The notes beneath the pieces are model-generated. The model made no database searches and was not told where the DNA came from. It was given only the letters and a program-made list of their open reading frames with translations. DNA of 64,000 nucleotides. Source: Gordonia oryzae (GTDB lineage: Bacteria; Actinomycetota; Actinomycetes; Mycobacteriales; Mycobacteriaceae). The stretch spans positions 62,001-126,000 of the forward strand of contig NZ_RKMH01000012.1 in the NCBI RefSeq assembly GCF_003797185.1, written 5' to 3'. This document shows positions 36,034 to 44,850 of this stretch, one piece after another. Made by a program: the position numbers and the translations under genes. The stretch's first letter is position 1. The number at the start of each line of letters is the position of its first letter.

Positions 36034-36345
36034 TCACGGCTCGTCGACGGCGGTCTCCCAACGCTGCCGGCGCTGCGCATCGGTCTGCTCCCACCACGGC
36101 GTACCGCGTTCGCCCAGAGCGACTTTCGCCGCCTGAACCCCGGCGCGCGCGTCATCGGCACCGCGGGTTCGTCGTACCTCGCGTCGCCACGCCATGAGGA
36201 TGCGCTGCAGTTCTTCCCGCCGGCCGGCGGGGATCAACGGATCCGTTGCGCGCCATCGGCGGCCGTTCACCACGATGTAGCGGCCGTCCGCGGTGTGCTC
36301 GACGTCGGCGGCCGCCCGCGGGGCGTGGCCGGTGTTCTCGCCCAT
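36034..36345 (-). CDS. Small conserved actinobacterial protein of unknown function
   Basis: A 103-residue soluble protein. It shows a short beta-hairpin HTADGRYIVVNGRRWRATDPLIP (about 17-39) followed by helical, Arg-rich sequence (REELQRILMAWRREVRRTR) and a late WWEQTD. I recall similar small proteins in many actinobacteria without a defined role. ATG 36345 is chosen because the alignment-like core starts soon after MGENTG; an in-frame longer form reaches 36408. It is convergent with the ABC exporter (10 bases apart) and divergent from padR. Confidence 0.65.
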   Translation of the reverse strand: MGENTGHAPRAAADVEHTADGRYIVVNGRRWRATDPLIPAGRREELQRILMAWRREVRRTRGADDARAGVQAAKVALGERGTPWWEQTDAQRRQRWETAVDEP

Positions 36346-36436
36346 GCCACCAGGGTGCCACCACGCCTCTTGCGACAGTCGCCGATATGCACTCCCGCAC
36401 ATACTCACCTTGTTGCATAGCGCGTTGGTGCACTGC

Positions 36437-36442
36437 TACCGT
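36437..36442 (+). promoter_or_regulatory. -10 element for leaderless padR-like gene
   Basis: TACCGT ends 6 bases before GTG 36449; no Shine-Dalgarno is present. Confidence 0.5.
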
Positions 36443-36448
36443 GCGCAT

Positions 36449-37000
36449 GTGGCTCTGGAACACGCGATCATGGTGTCGTTGTCCGAACGGCCCGGCACCG
36501 GCTACGAGATCAGCCGCCAATTCGACCGGTCGATCGGTCACTTCTGGTCGGCCACCCACCAGCAGATCTATCGCACGCTGCGCAAACTGCATGCGGACGG
36601 GTTGGTGAGTTACGAGCCGATCGTGCAGGACGGCAGGCCCGACAAGAAGGTCTATTCGTTGTCCGACGCAGGTCGATCGGCGTTGCGCGAGTGGGTCGCC
36701 ACCCCGACCCCGATCCAGACATTGCGAGACGATCTCGGCCTGAAGATCCGTGCCGCCGACGTGCCCGGACTGCCCGATCTCATCACCGAACTCGAACGCC
36801 ACCGCGAACTCCACGTGGCGCGACTGCACCTGTTCCAGTCCTTCGAAAAGGACGACTACCCCGCCCCCGACCGCCTCACCGGCCGAAAGTTGCACCAATA
36901 CCTCGTGCTCCGGGGTGGCGTGCGGATAGAAGAAGGGTTCATCGACTGGTGTGACGAGGTCCTCACCGCACTGAAACGAGAACTCGACGCCTCGTCCTGA
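36449..37000 (+). CDS. PadR-family transcriptional regulator
   Basis: A 183-residue regulator. The N-terminal winged HTH reads ALEHAIMVSLSERPGTGYEISRQF and IGHFWSATHQQIYRTLRKLHADGLVSYE, with wing PDKKVYSLSDAGRSALREW (residues 2-90), the standard PadR pattern. The C-terminal half is an effector/dimer helix bundle (LITELERHRELHVARLHLF). PadR proteins repress adjacent genes until a ligand binds. It lies 78 bases upstream of the dienoyl-CoA reductase on the same strand and is probably in one operon with it; control of the ABC exporter is also possible. Start GTG 36449 is set by the -10 element just upstream and by homologous N-termini. Confidence 0.88.
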   Translation: MALEHAIMVSLSERPGTGYEISRQFDRSIGHFWSATHQQIYRTLRKLHADGLVSYEPIVQDGRPDKKVYSLSDAGRSALREWVATPTPIQTLRDDLGLKIRAADVPGLPDLITELERHRELHVARLHLFQSFEKDDYPAPDRLTGRKLHQYLVLRGGVRIEEGFIDWCDEVLTALKRELDASS

Positions 37001-37078
37001 CCGGACATCCCCAGATCACGAAGACCACCAGAACGTGCCCCACTGCCGGCCAGCCGGCACCGACCGAAAGGTGACGCG

Positions 37079-39142
37079 ATGTCAGCCCCATCCGCACAGC
37101 CCAATCCTCATTACCCGCGCCTGTTCGAACCGCTGCAACTCGGCGGCGTCACCCTGAACAACCGTCTGATCATGGGCTCGATGCACACCGGACTCGAGGA
37201 CCGTCTGTGGGACACCGACAAACTGGCCGCCTATTACGCCGAGCGCGCCAAAGGCGGTGTGGGACTGATCATCACCGGCGGGTTCGGTACCTCACGCACC
37301 GGCCTGCTCCTTCCGTTCGCCGGCAAGATGACCAACTACGCCGACGTCGCCCGGCACCGACGCATCACCGGTGCGGTTCATCGCGAGGGCGGCAAGATCG
37401 CGATGCAGCTCATTCATGCCGGGCGCTACGGATACACGCCGTTGAAGGTGGCCGCGGGCTCCGAGCCCTCACCGATCCACCCCTTCAAACACCTCAAGAT
37501 GACCGAACCGATCATCAAACACGTCATCCGCACGTTCGGTGCGTCGGCCAAGCTGGCGCGCCGCGCGGGATATGACGCCGTCGAGATCATGGGCGGCGAG
37601 GGTTATCTGATCAATCAATTCTTGTGCCCGCACACCAACGACCGCACCGACCGGTGGGGCGGCACCACCGAGAACCGACAGCGTTTCCTCGTCGAGATCA
37701 TCACCGAGATGCGTCGCCAGGTCCCCCGTGACTTCCCGATCATCCTGCGCCAGTCCATCGCCGACTTCGTCAAGGGCGGGCAGACGTGGGACGAGATCGC
37801 GCTGATGGCGCGCAAGGCCGAACAACTCGGAGTCGACGCGATCAACACCGACATCGGCTGGCATGAGGCCGGTGTCCCGACGATCGTGACCTCGGTACCG
37901 CGCGGAGCGTTCGTCAAGTTCACCGAGCGCCTGCGCGACGAGGTGAGCATCCCGCTCATCGCCAGTAACCGCATCAACACCCCGGAACTGGCCGAGGAGA
38001 TCCTCGAACGCGGCCGAGTGGACGCGATCTCGATGGCGCGACCGATGCTGTCCGATCCGGACTTCGCTGACAAGGCGCGCACCGGCCGGGCCGACGAGAT
38101 CAACACCTGCATCGGCTGCAATCAGGCATGTCTGGATCACGCCTTCGTCGGCAAGAAGGTGTCATGCCTACTCAATCCCCGCGCCGGCCGCGAGACGACG
38201 CTGACCCTCGGGGCCACTCGACTCGCCCAGCGCATCGCGGTGATCGGCGCGGGTCCGGCAGGGCTGTCGGCGGCGGTGTCGGCGGCCAAGCGTGGCCATC
38301 GGGTCGAACTGTTCGAGGCCGGTGAATCGGTCGGAGGCCAGTTCTCGATCGCGGCGCGCATTCCCGGCAAGGAGGAGTTCAACGAGACGTTGCGCTACTT
38401 CACCCGTGAACTCGAGATCAACAATGTGACAGTGCATCTCAATACTCGGGTGTCCGCGCAGGACATCATCGCCAAGGGCTTCGACGAGGTGATCATCGCC
38501 ACCGGTGTCACCCCACGCATGCCCGCCATCCCCGGCGTCGACCACCCGATGGTCGTCTCCTACGCCGATGCCGTGCTCGGACACCGTGAGATCGGCAAGC
38601 GCGTGGCCGTGATCGGTGCCGGCGGAATCGGATTCGACGTCACCGAATTCCTCACGGTCGATGAGTCACCCACCCTGAATCTCAAGGAATGGGAGCAGGA
38701 GTGGGGTGTCAGCGAGGATCTGAGCAAGCCGGGCTTCGTCACCAAGCCGCGCCCGCTGCCCGCGGTGCGCGAGGTCTACCTGGTGCAGCGCACACCCGGC
38801 CGACAGGGCAAGTCACTGGGGAAGACCACCGGCTGGGTACACCGCGCGACGGTGAAAATGAAAGGCGTCGAACAGATCTCGGGTGCCACCTATGACCGTA
38901 TCGACGACGCGGGCCTGCACTTGAGCTTCCGTGAAGAAGACGGCACCGTCCGCGACACGCGCCTGCTCGAAGTCGACAACATCGTCATCTGCGCCGGACA
39001 GGAATCGGTCCGCGACCTCGTCGATCCGTTGACGGTGGCCGGCGTGCGTACCCACGTCATCGGTGGCGCCGATGTCGCCGCCGAACTCGACGCGAAACGA
39101 GCCATCCGGCAAGGCACCGAGGTGGCCGCAGGCATCGGCTGA
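37079..39142 (+). CDS. fadH: NADPH-dependent 2,4-dienoyl-CoA reductase (OYE-type, FMN/4Fe-4S/FAD)
   Basis: A 687-residue multidomain flavoenzyme. The N-terminal OYE-type FMN barrel (residues 10-340) includes IAMQLIHAGRYG and AGYDAVEIMGGEGYLINQFLCP. A 4Fe-4S site follows with CIGCNQACLDH and a fourth Cys in VSCLLNP (about 345-365). FAD- and NADPH-binding Rossmann motifs are VIGAGPAGLSAAVSA (about 387) and VAVIGAGGIGFD (about 505). It reduces 2,4-dienoyl-CoA during beta-oxidation of unsaturated fatty acids; relatives with the same layout reduce other enones, so the substrate is not certain. ATG 37079 follows GAAAGGTGA. It is the gene after padR, probably co-transcribed. Confidence 0.92.
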   Translation: MSAPSAQPNPHYPRLFEPLQLGGVTLNNRLIMGSMHTGLEDRLWDTDKLAAYYAERAKGGVGLIITGGFGTSRTGLLLPFAGKMTNYADVARHRRITGAVHREGGKIAMQLIHAGRYGYTPLKVAAGSEPSPIHPFKHLKMTEPIIKHVIRTFGASAKLARRAGYDAVEIMGGEGYLINQFLCPHTNDRTDRWGGTTENRQRFLVEIITEMRRQVPRDFPIILRQSIADFVKGGQTWDEIALMARKAEQLGVDAINTDIGWHEAGVPTIVTSVPRGAFVKFTERLRDEVSIPLIASNRINTPELAEEILERGRVDAISMARPMLSDPDFADKARTGRADEINTCIGCNQACLDHAFVGKKVSCLLNPRAGRETTLTLGATRLAQRIAVIGAGPAGLSAAVSAAKRGHRVELFEAGESVGGQFSIAARIPGKEEFNETLRYFTRELEINNVTVHLNTRVSAQDIIAKGFDEVIIATGVTPRMPAIPGVDHPMVVSYADAVLGHREIGKRVAVIGAGGIGFDVTEFLTVDESPTLNLKEWEQEWGVSEDLSKPGFVTKPRPLPAVREVYLVQRTPGRQGKSLGKTTGWVHRATVKMKGVEQISGATYDRIDDAGLHLSFREEDGTVRDTRLLEVDNIVICAGQESVRDLVDPLTVAGVRTHVIGGADVAAELDAKRAIRQGTEVAAGIG

Positions 39143-39225
39143 CCGCGCCTGCCCAGCGACTCCGGCCGCCCACGGCCCATACCCAACCGACGGCGCCCGC
39201 CGCCGTCAGTACGGGACTCTCTGGA

Positions 39226-39231
39226 TACGAT
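39226..39231 (+). promoter_or_regulatory. -10 element for leaderless cmrA
   Basis: TACGAT ends 7 bases before ATG 39239, with no Shine-Dalgarno between. Confidence 0.55.
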
Positions 39232-39238
39232 CGACGGC

Positions 39239-40045
39239 ATGGGAGTGCCTGTGCCGTCCGAATCCGCCCGCGCCGTCGTGACGGGCGCCTCGTCCGGTAT
39301 CGGGATGGCTCTCGCCCGTGCCCTGGCTCGACGCGGTCACGCGCCGATCCTGGTGGCACGGCGCGGCGAGGTCCTCGAGGAACTCGCCGAGGAGCTCCGC
39401 GCCGATCACGGGGTGACCGCCGAGGTACGCCCCACCGATCTCTCGGATCCAAGCTCGGTGGCAATCCTCGCCGCCGAGCTCGCCGACCGGGAGATCTCCA
39501 TCCTGGCCAACAACGCGGGCATCGCAACTTTCGGGCCGGTCGCCGAACTTGACGCCGCCTACGAACGCGCCCAGGTTCGCTTGAACGTCAACGCCGTCCA
39601 CGACCTGACCCTGGCCGTCCTGCCCGGCATGGTGGCACGCCGCGCCGGCGGCATCCTGATGGTCGGTTCTGCCGCCGGCAACATGCCGATCCCGAACAAC
39701 GCGACCTACGCGGCGACCAAGGCGTTCGTGAACACCTTCAGCGAATCACTGCGCGGTGAAGTCTCCATCCACGGCGTGCATGTCACGCTCCTCGCTCCCG
39801 GCCCGGTGCGGACCGAGATCCCCTCACCCGAGGACGCGTCCGTGGTCGACCGTTTGGTTCCCGATTTCCTCTGGCACTCCAGCGACAAGGTCGCCGAGAT
39901 GAGCCTGAATGCGCTGGAACACAACAAGATGCGTGTCGTCCCGGGCACCTTGTCGAAGGCCATGTCGGTGGCCGGGGGCTATAGCCCGCGCGCTGTGGTC
40001 GCACCGATCGTGGGCACGTTTTATCGCAAGCTCGGTGAGGGCTGA
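39239..40045 (+). CDS. cmrA: Mycolate reductase (short-chain dehydrogenase) CmrA
   Basis: A 268-residue SDR. The cofactor motif TGASSGIG is near residue 15, NNAGIATFGPVAELD near 91, the catalytic Ser in MVGSAAGNMPI and the YAATK pair (Tyr-x3-Lys) near 160. From memory it matches Rv2509 (CmrA) closely along its length, including ARAVVTGAS at the start, TYAATKAFVNTFSESLRGE and NALEHNKMRVVPG. CmrA reduces the 3-oxo intermediate left by Pks13 to make mature mycolic acid, an essential step of mycomembrane assembly on the inner face of the membrane. A leaderless start at ATG 39239 is supported by TACGAT. The stop overlaps the convergent LysR gene by 25 bases. Confidence 0.93.
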   Translation: MGVPVPSESARAVVTGASSGIGMALARALARRGHAPILVARRGEVLEELAEELRADHGVTAEVRPTDLSDPSSVAILAAELADREISILANNAGIATFGPVAELDAAYERAQVRLNVNAVHDLTLAVLPGMVARRAGGILMVGSAAGNMPIPNNATYAATKAFVNTFSESLRGEVSIHGVHVTLLAPGPVRTEIPSPEDASVVDRLVPDFLWHSSDKVAEMSLNALEHNKMRVVPGTLSKAMSVAGGYSPRAVVAPIVGTFYRKLGEG

Positions 40046-40938
40046 TCGGCGGTTGACCGATCCCCGGGGCCGGTGCGAGCGGCGAGGACGAGGGCAACGC
40101 GTGCTGCGGCGACGCTCGGCGAACGTTGGGTTCCTCGACGGAAGGCAAGTGATGTGGTGCGCGTGATCCCGGTCCGGTTCAGTACCACATTGGAAGGCAC
40201 GTCGTCGGCACCTAGCCTCGGTATCAAGGCGAGGCCCTGTCCGGCCGAGACCATTGCCGCCATCGCCGAGAAGTCGTCCACGCGGTGACGCACGCGGGGA
40301 GCGAAACCCTCTGCCCAGCAGAATCTTTCGGTAAGCGTGTCGCACAGCGTACCTGCCGACCCGGAGATCCACGTCGCGGCCCGCAATTGCGCACTCGTCA
40401 GATCGGGAATTGTTGCGGCGAGATAGACCCGTTCGGTGAGCAGCGGCTCGGAATCCAGTCCGTCACCGAGTACCAATGGCACATGGTCATACTCCTGCAC
40501 GAGCGCAATGTCGAGACTGCCGGCACGGAGCGCGTCGGGGGCAAGGGCCGGGTCCACTTCATTCACCACGATCCCTAACCCCGGATTGGCCGTGCTCAGC
40601 GACACAATCGCAGGCGTCACGAGTGTTCGGATGACGCTCGGACATGCCCCCATGCGTAACTCATCGACAAGGGCACCCTTACTCACTGCGAGGTCAGCCT
40701 CCGCCTCATTGACGGCGGCAAGAATGACCTCCGAATGCGCGACCAGCATCCGGCCCGCCGGAGTCAATTCGACACTGCGGCCGCTGCGTTCGAGAAGTCG
40801 GACGCCCACATCCCGCTCGAGCGCCGAGAGCTGTTGGGAGACGGCCGACGGTGTGTAGGCCGCAGCGTCGGCAACCGCAGCGATGGTGCGCCGATACGAA
40901 AGCTCACGGAGGAGCTGGAGTTTACGCAGATCGAGCAT
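40021..40938 (-). CDS. LysR-family transcriptional regulator
   Basis: A 305-residue LTTR. The N-terminal HTH reads LQLLRELSYRRTIAAVADAAAYTPSAVSQQLSALERDVG (residues 7-45) with the linker helix after it. The effector domain of two Rossmann-like lobes follows (from LRMGACPSVIRTLVTP to ALIPRLGADDV). It is divergent from the DapA-like gene with 72 bases between starts, and a symmetric T-N11-A operator overlaps its own start codon, so it probably represses itself and controls the lyase. The last 25 bases overlap the 3' end of cmrA on the other strand. The pair interrupts the cmrA-herA-orn order of mycobacteria and was probably inserted here. Confidence 0.9.
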   Translation of the reverse strand: MLDLRKLQLLRELSYRRTIAAVADAAAYTPSAVSQQLSALERDVGVRLLERSGRSVELTPAGRMLVAHSEVILAAVNEAEADLAVSKGALVDELRMGACPSVIRTLVTPAIVSLSTANPGLGIVVNEVDPALAPDALRAGSLDIALVQEYDHVPLVLGDGLDSEPLLTERVYLAATIPDLTSAQLRAATWISGSAGTLCDTLTERFCWAEGFAPRVRHRVDDFSAMAAMVSAGQGLALIPRLGADDVPSNVVLNRTGITRTTSLAFRRGTQRSPSVAAARVALVLAARTGPGDRSTADQPSPSLR

Positions 40939-40955
40939 AAGATCAACTTACGCTC
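40933..40955. promoter_or_regulatory. LysR-type operator, extended dyad
   Basis: GAGC-N-TAAG-N5-CTTA-N-GCTC forms a fully symmetric 23-bp element containing the LTTR consensus T-N11-A. It overlaps the lysR start codon (40936-40938) and lies 56 bases before the DapA-like gene. Confidence 0.7.
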
Positions 40956-41010
40956 AATCCCACGAATACGAACTTTTCTTGATGACTTAACCGGGGTCAT
41001 GGTGGATGTC

Positions 41011-41895
41011 ATGACTCTTTCCGGGCTCTTCGTCCCTCTCATCACCCCCTTCACCGAGAACGACTCCGTCGACCTCGATGCACTGGAGACGCTCGCCGAC
41101 ACCGTTCTCGCCGCCGGAGCGGCGGGTCTCGTGTCGCTGGGTACCACTGCGGAGGCCTCGACGTTGACCTCCGCAGAACGGTTATCGATCTCCGAGGTCT
41201 GCGCTGGTGTCGCCGCCCGTCATCGCGCGCACCACATCATCGGAGTCGGATCCAACTCGACGTCGGAGACCGTGCGGGCGATTTCCCAGCTGGCTCCCGA
41301 TGTGTCGGCGGCGCTCGTCACAACCCCGTCGTATACGCGTCCAACCGAAGACGGCGTGGTCGAACACTTCCGACAAGTGGCTACATCCAGTCCGGTGCCG
41401 GTAGTGGTGTACCACGTCCCACACCGCACCGCTATGCCACTGTCGACTCCGACGCTATTACGCCTGGCCGAGATCCCGAACATCTGCGGTTTCAAGTACG
41501 CAGCAGGAACTTTCGACGACACCGCAGCACAGCTTCTCGCGCAGGTTCCCCATCACATCGACGTCCTGTCCGGCGACGACGCGCTCGCGGGCGCAATGCT
41601 CGCCATGGGCGGTAGCGGAGCCATCCTCGCATCGGCCTGTGTCGCAACAGAACACTTCGTCGACATGATCAACCGTTGGCGATGCGGCGAGGTCGCACGT
41701 GCGCGTGCACTGACCCACGCGCTGGTGCCTCTGAGCCTTGCCCTAATGGCCGAACCCAATCCCGTCGTGATCAAGGCAGTCCTGGCCGCACAGCGACGCA
41801 TTCCAAGCTCATCGGTGCGTTTGCCACTTCTCCGGGCCGGCAGCGCGGCAACGCAACGTGGTCTCGATGCGTTGGCCGAGGTGCATACCGGTTAA
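41011..41895 (+). CDS. DapA/N-acetylneuraminate lyase superfamily aldolase
   Basis: A 294-residue class I aldolase barrel. The start GLFVPLITPFTEND, the GTTAEASTL loop (residues 39-47), the Tyr in VVVYHVPHRT (about 132) and the Schiff-base Lys in ICGFKYAAGTFDD (about 158) are all in place. It condenses or cleaves a 2-oxo acid. The housekeeping DapA works in lysine synthesis, but a stand-alone copy with a divergent LysR regulator is more likely a catabolic enzyme such as a keto-deoxy-sugar or hydroxyproline-pathway lyase. ATG 41011 is preferred because GGTGGA precedes it; ATG 40999 is possible. Its stop is 2 bases from the convergent HerA-like gene. Confidence 0.85.
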   Translation: MTLSGLFVPLITPFTENDSVDLDALETLADTVLAAGAAGLVSLGTTAEASTLTSAERLSISEVCAGVAARHRAHHIIGVGSNSTSETVRAISQLAPDVSAALVTTPSYTRPTEDGVVEHFRQVATSSPVPVVVYHVPHRTAMPLSTPTLLRLAEIPNICGFKYAAGTFDDTAAQLLAQVPHHIDVLSGDDALAGAMLAMGGSGAILASACVATEHFVDMINRWRCGEVARARALTHALVPLSLALMAEPNPVVIKAVLAAQRRIPSSSVRLPLLRAGSAATQRGLDALAEVHTG

Positions 41896-41897
41896 TG

Positions 41898-43466
41898 TCA
41901 CCGCCGACGCCGTCCGGTGCCGAAGATCGCACGACTGAACTCGCGACCGGCCGCGGTGGCCGCAGATCGCAGGAAGCTCTGCATCGGCTTGCTCGTCAGC
42001 ACCTCGGTGAGGATACCCGGCTCCTCGGGCTGCGGAGCCGGAGTCGGCGCGGGTGCCGGTGCCGGGGCGGGTAGAGGAGTCGGCGCCGGGGCATCCGAGG
42101 ATTCGCCTGGCGAGAGCGTCTTGGCGGTCAGCTTCTCATAGGCGGATTCACGATCGATCGACTGACCGTACTTGGCGTACAGCGGACTCGCCTTGGCCGC
42201 GGCCGTGATGCCTTCGGCACCAATGGCATCCATCGACGACCGCGGCGCGCGGATGACGGTCCAGGCGACCGGCGTGGGCGCGCCCTTCTCGGACAGGACG
42301 GTGACTATCGCCTCACCAGTACCGAGCGACGTCAGGGCCTGATCGAGCGTGTACACATCCGAGACCGGATAAGTCTTGACCGTCTTGGTCAGTGCCTTTT
42401 GATCGTCGGGGGTGAACGCGCGCAACGCATGTTGTATGCGCGCACCGAGCTGTGAGAGCACCTCGTTGGGGATGTCGGTGGGCAGCTGCGAGCAGAAGAA
42501 CACACCGACGCCCTTGGAACGGATGAGTTTTACCGTCTGCACCACCTGGTCCTTGAACGCCTTGGAGGCATCGTCGAACAGCAGATGGGACTCGTCGAAG
42601 ATGAAGACGAGTTTCGGTTTGTCCAGATCGCCGACCTCCGGCAGGAATTCGAAGAGATCGGCGAGGATCCACATCAGAAAGGTCGAGAACAAGGCCGGTC
42701 GGGCGGCCTGCGCGCCGAGTTCGAACAGGGTCACGATCCCGCGACCGTCCGGCGCGGTGCGCAGCAGATCGGCCGGCTCGATCTCGGGCTCACCGAAAAA
42801 GGTGTCCCCGCCATCGGCCTCGAGGTTGCTCAGAGCGCGCAGGATGACGCCGGCGGTCTGCGTGGACACCCCACCGATGGCTTTCAGCTCCGGCTTGCCC
42901 TCGTCGCTGGTCAGATAGGCGATCACCGCGCGCAGGTCCTTCAAGTCGAGCAGCGGCAGACCCTTGCCGTCGGCCCAGTGGAAGATCAAGCCCAGCACCG
43001 ACTCCTGAGTGTCATTGAGGCCGAGCACCTTGCTCAGAAGGATCGGGCCGAAGGAGGTGATGGTGGCGCGCACCGGGACCCCGATCCCGGTCGAGCCGAG
43101 CGAGGTGAATTCGACCGGGCAACCCGACGGCTGCCAGTCGTCGCCGGTTTGCGCCGCGCGGGCGGTGATCTTCTCGTTGACGCTACCCGGATTGCTCAGT
43201 CCGGAGAGGTCGCCTTTGATGTCGGCCATCACCACCGGCACCCCGTTGGCCGACAGTTGCTCGGCGATCAACTGCAACGTCTTGGTTTTACCGGTACCGG
43301 TAGCCCCGGCGACCAATCCGTGGCGGTTCATCATCGACAGCGGAATACGCACATGCGCGTCACTGACGACCGTTCCGTCGACGCTGACGGTTCCAAGTTC
43401 GAGCGCTGCGCCGGAAAACGCGTAACCTGCGGCGATGGATGCGGCGGACTGGGCGGGATCGGTCAC
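41898..43466 (-). CDS. HerA-like ATPase, DUF853 family (Rv2510c-like)
   Basis: A 522-residue cytosolic ATPase of the HerA-FtsK group. Walker A GATGTGKTKTLQ is near residue 58 and Walker B LVFIFDESHLLFDDA near 285. The family segments MADIKGDLSGLSNPG and VGVFFCSQLPTDIPNEVLSQLG (an arginine-finger-containing region) are complete. A Pro/Ala linker (PAPTPLPAPAPAPAPTPAPQ, about 465-485) separates a short C-terminal helix pair. Proteins of this family may remodel DNA or act with a nuclease, but the in vivo role is undefined. GTG 43466 has GAGAGGA 7 bases upstream. It is divergent from orn, as Rv2510c is from Rv2511. Confidence 0.88.
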   Translation of the reverse strand: MTDPAQSAASIAAGYAFSGAALELGTVSVDGTVVSDAHVRIPLSMMNRHGLVAGATGTGKTKTLQLIAEQLSANGVPVVMADIKGDLSGLSNPGSVNEKITARAAQTGDDWQPSGCPVEFTSLGSTGIGVPVRATITSFGPILLSKVLGLNDTQESVLGLIFHWADGKGLPLLDLKDLRAVIAYLTSDEGKPELKAIGGVSTQTAGVILRALSNLEADGGDTFFGEPEIEPADLLRTAPDGRGIVTLFELGAQAARPALFSTFLMWILADLFEFLPEVGDLDKPKLVFIFDESHLLFDDASKAFKDQVVQTVKLIRSKGVGVFFCSQLPTDIPNEVLSQLGARIQHALRAFTPDDQKALTKTVKTYPVSDVYTLDQALTSLGTGEAIVTVLSEKGAPTPVAWTVIRAPRSSMDAIGAEGITAAAKASPLYAKYGQSIDRESAYEKLTAKTLSPGESSDAPAPTPLPAPAPAPAPTPAPQPEEPGILTEVLTSKPMQSFLRSAATAAGREFSRAIFGTGRRRR

Positions 43467-43593
43467 TGTCGGGTCCTCTCGAGTACACAACGGGGGCTTG
43501 TGACACTCCGGTGAAAGCCGGGGCCGCAGACCATCACAAATGCATCGATCACGATAGTCGGTCGGTTCTGGGTGGAAGGCATCTGCGGTTGGC

Positions 43594-43599
43594 TAAGGT
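43594..43599 (+). promoter_or_regulatory. -10 element for leaderless orn
   Basis: TAAGGT ends 6 bases before GTG 43606; no Shine-Dalgarno is present. Confidence 0.55.
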
Positions 43600-43605
43600 T
43601 GACGG

Positions 43606-44205
43606 GTGCAGGACAAATTGGTGTGGATCGATTGCGAAATGACCGGACTCGAACTCGGATCAGACAAATTGATCGAGATCGCGGCTCTGGTCACCGACGG
43701 TGACCTCAATATCCTCGGTGACGGCGTCGACGTCGTGATTCATGCCGCAGACGACGCCCTCGCCGCGATGCCCGAGGTGGTGCAGAAGATGCATGCCGCC
43801 TCCGGCCTGACCCAGGAGGTCCGGCGGTCCACCGTCACGCTGGCCGAAGCCGAGAAGCTGGTGCTCGATTACCTACGGACCCATATCTCCGCATCCGGTG
43901 CGGTCCCCCTCGCCGGCAACTCGATCGCCACCGACCGCGGGTTCATCGCCCGTGACATGCCCGAGCTGAACAGCTTTCTGCATTACCGGATGGTCGACGT
44001 CAGCTCGATCAAGGAACTGTGCCGTCGCTGGTACCCGAAGATCTACTTCGGCCAACCGGAAAAGGGCCTCGCCCACCGCGCCCTGGCAGACATCCGTGAG
44101 TCGATCCGAGAACTCGCGTATTACCGAGCCGCAGCCTTCGTCCCGGCCCCCGGCCCCGACACCGACCGACTCCGCCAGATCGTCGCCCATCTCGGCCCCG
44201 CGTGA
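43606..44205 (+). CDS. orn: Oligoribonuclease
   Basis: A 199-residue 3'-5' exonuclease of the DEDDh group that degrades nanoRNAs and linear di-GMP. Motif [14 protein letters not shown] gives the first Asp and Glu, motif [21 protein letters not shown] gives the second Asp, and motif [18 protein letters not shown] gives His and the final Asp. Tyr residues in LAYYRAAAF end the domain. It is a homodimeric cytosolic enzyme, essential in many bacteria. A leaderless GTG start at 43606 is indicated by TAAGGT at 43594. tRNA-His follows. Confidence 0.96.
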   Translation: MQDKLVWIDCEMTGLELGSDKLIEIAALVTDGDLNILGDGVDVVIHAADDALAAMPEVVQKMHAASGLTQEVRRSTVTLAEAEKLVLDYLRTHISASGAVPLAGNSIATDRGFIARDMPELNSFLHYRMVDVSSIKELCRRWYPKIYFGQPEKGLAHRALADIRESIRELAYYRAAAFVPAPGPDTDRLRQIVAHLGPA

Positions 44206-44240
44206 CTGCTGCCGACCCGAATGCCCAGGTAAGAAAGCGA

Positions 44241-44270
44241 TTGGTCTCGGCGCCGTCGATTCGCTAGAGT
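44241..44270 (+). promoter_or_regulatory. Promoter for tRNA-His
   Basis: TTGGTC (44241-44246) and TAGAGT (44265-44270) are spaced by 18 bases and end 51 bases before the tRNA. Confidence 0.55.
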
Positions 44271-44321
44271 ATGACCCTGGCTCTGGAACCCGGCGAGTCA
44301 TCCCTGGTTCCCGACGCCGAT

Positions 44322-44395
44322 GGTGGATGTAGTTCAGTTGGTAGAGCACCAGGTTGTGATCCTGGCTGTCGCGGGTTCGAGTCCCGTCATCCACC
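44322..44395 (+). tRNA. tRNA-His (anticodon GTG)
   Basis: Acceptor GTGGATG/CATCCAC with an encoded extra 5' G (position -1 at 44322) opposite discriminator C, anticodon loop TTGTGAT (GTG), and T-arm GCGGGTTCGAGTCCCGT. The extra G is specific to tRNA-His. Confidence 0.95.
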
Positions 44396-44850
44396 CCGAG
44401 ACAAGAACCGGAGTTGCCCGCCAACTCCTGTTCGCGTCGTTTTCGTACTCCCACAAGCAGCGCACAATCGGTCCCGAGACCGAGACCGCCTCGTCTGCAC
44501 CCACGCTGTGCGCCACCCCGTTCGCACCCACCCGGTCGGCCGCGGCATCGACAGGCAGAAGGTGCTCAACGACGAGGCCCCGGGTTCCCACGGCACTCGT
44601 CGACGACCCCTGTGGGGCCATCACCCGTATCCTGCATGCCCTGCAGGACGCGCTCACCCGGTTCGGCGATAGCGGCGACCGCGACCGCGCGATGACTCTC
44701 CAGTCGGCGTCGGTCAGCGGACCGGCCAATCACTACACCATCGCCACAGCAGACGTCGTCGCGGGCGACTGGGACGCCGCCGTCGCAATCACCCTCTCCA
44801 CCTTGGCGGGCGGCCTCGGACTCGGTCCGGCCCGCAGCTGAACGGCAGAT
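44396..44850. other. Intergenic region with only a weak open frame
   Basis: A plus-strand frame stays open from the tRNA to 44841 and ends with the plausible segment LHALQDALTRFGDSGDRDRAM ... VVAGDWDAAVAI. It has no start codon with a Shine-Dalgarno where coding-like sequence begins, so it may be a relic. Nothing else was seen. Confidence 0.4.
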
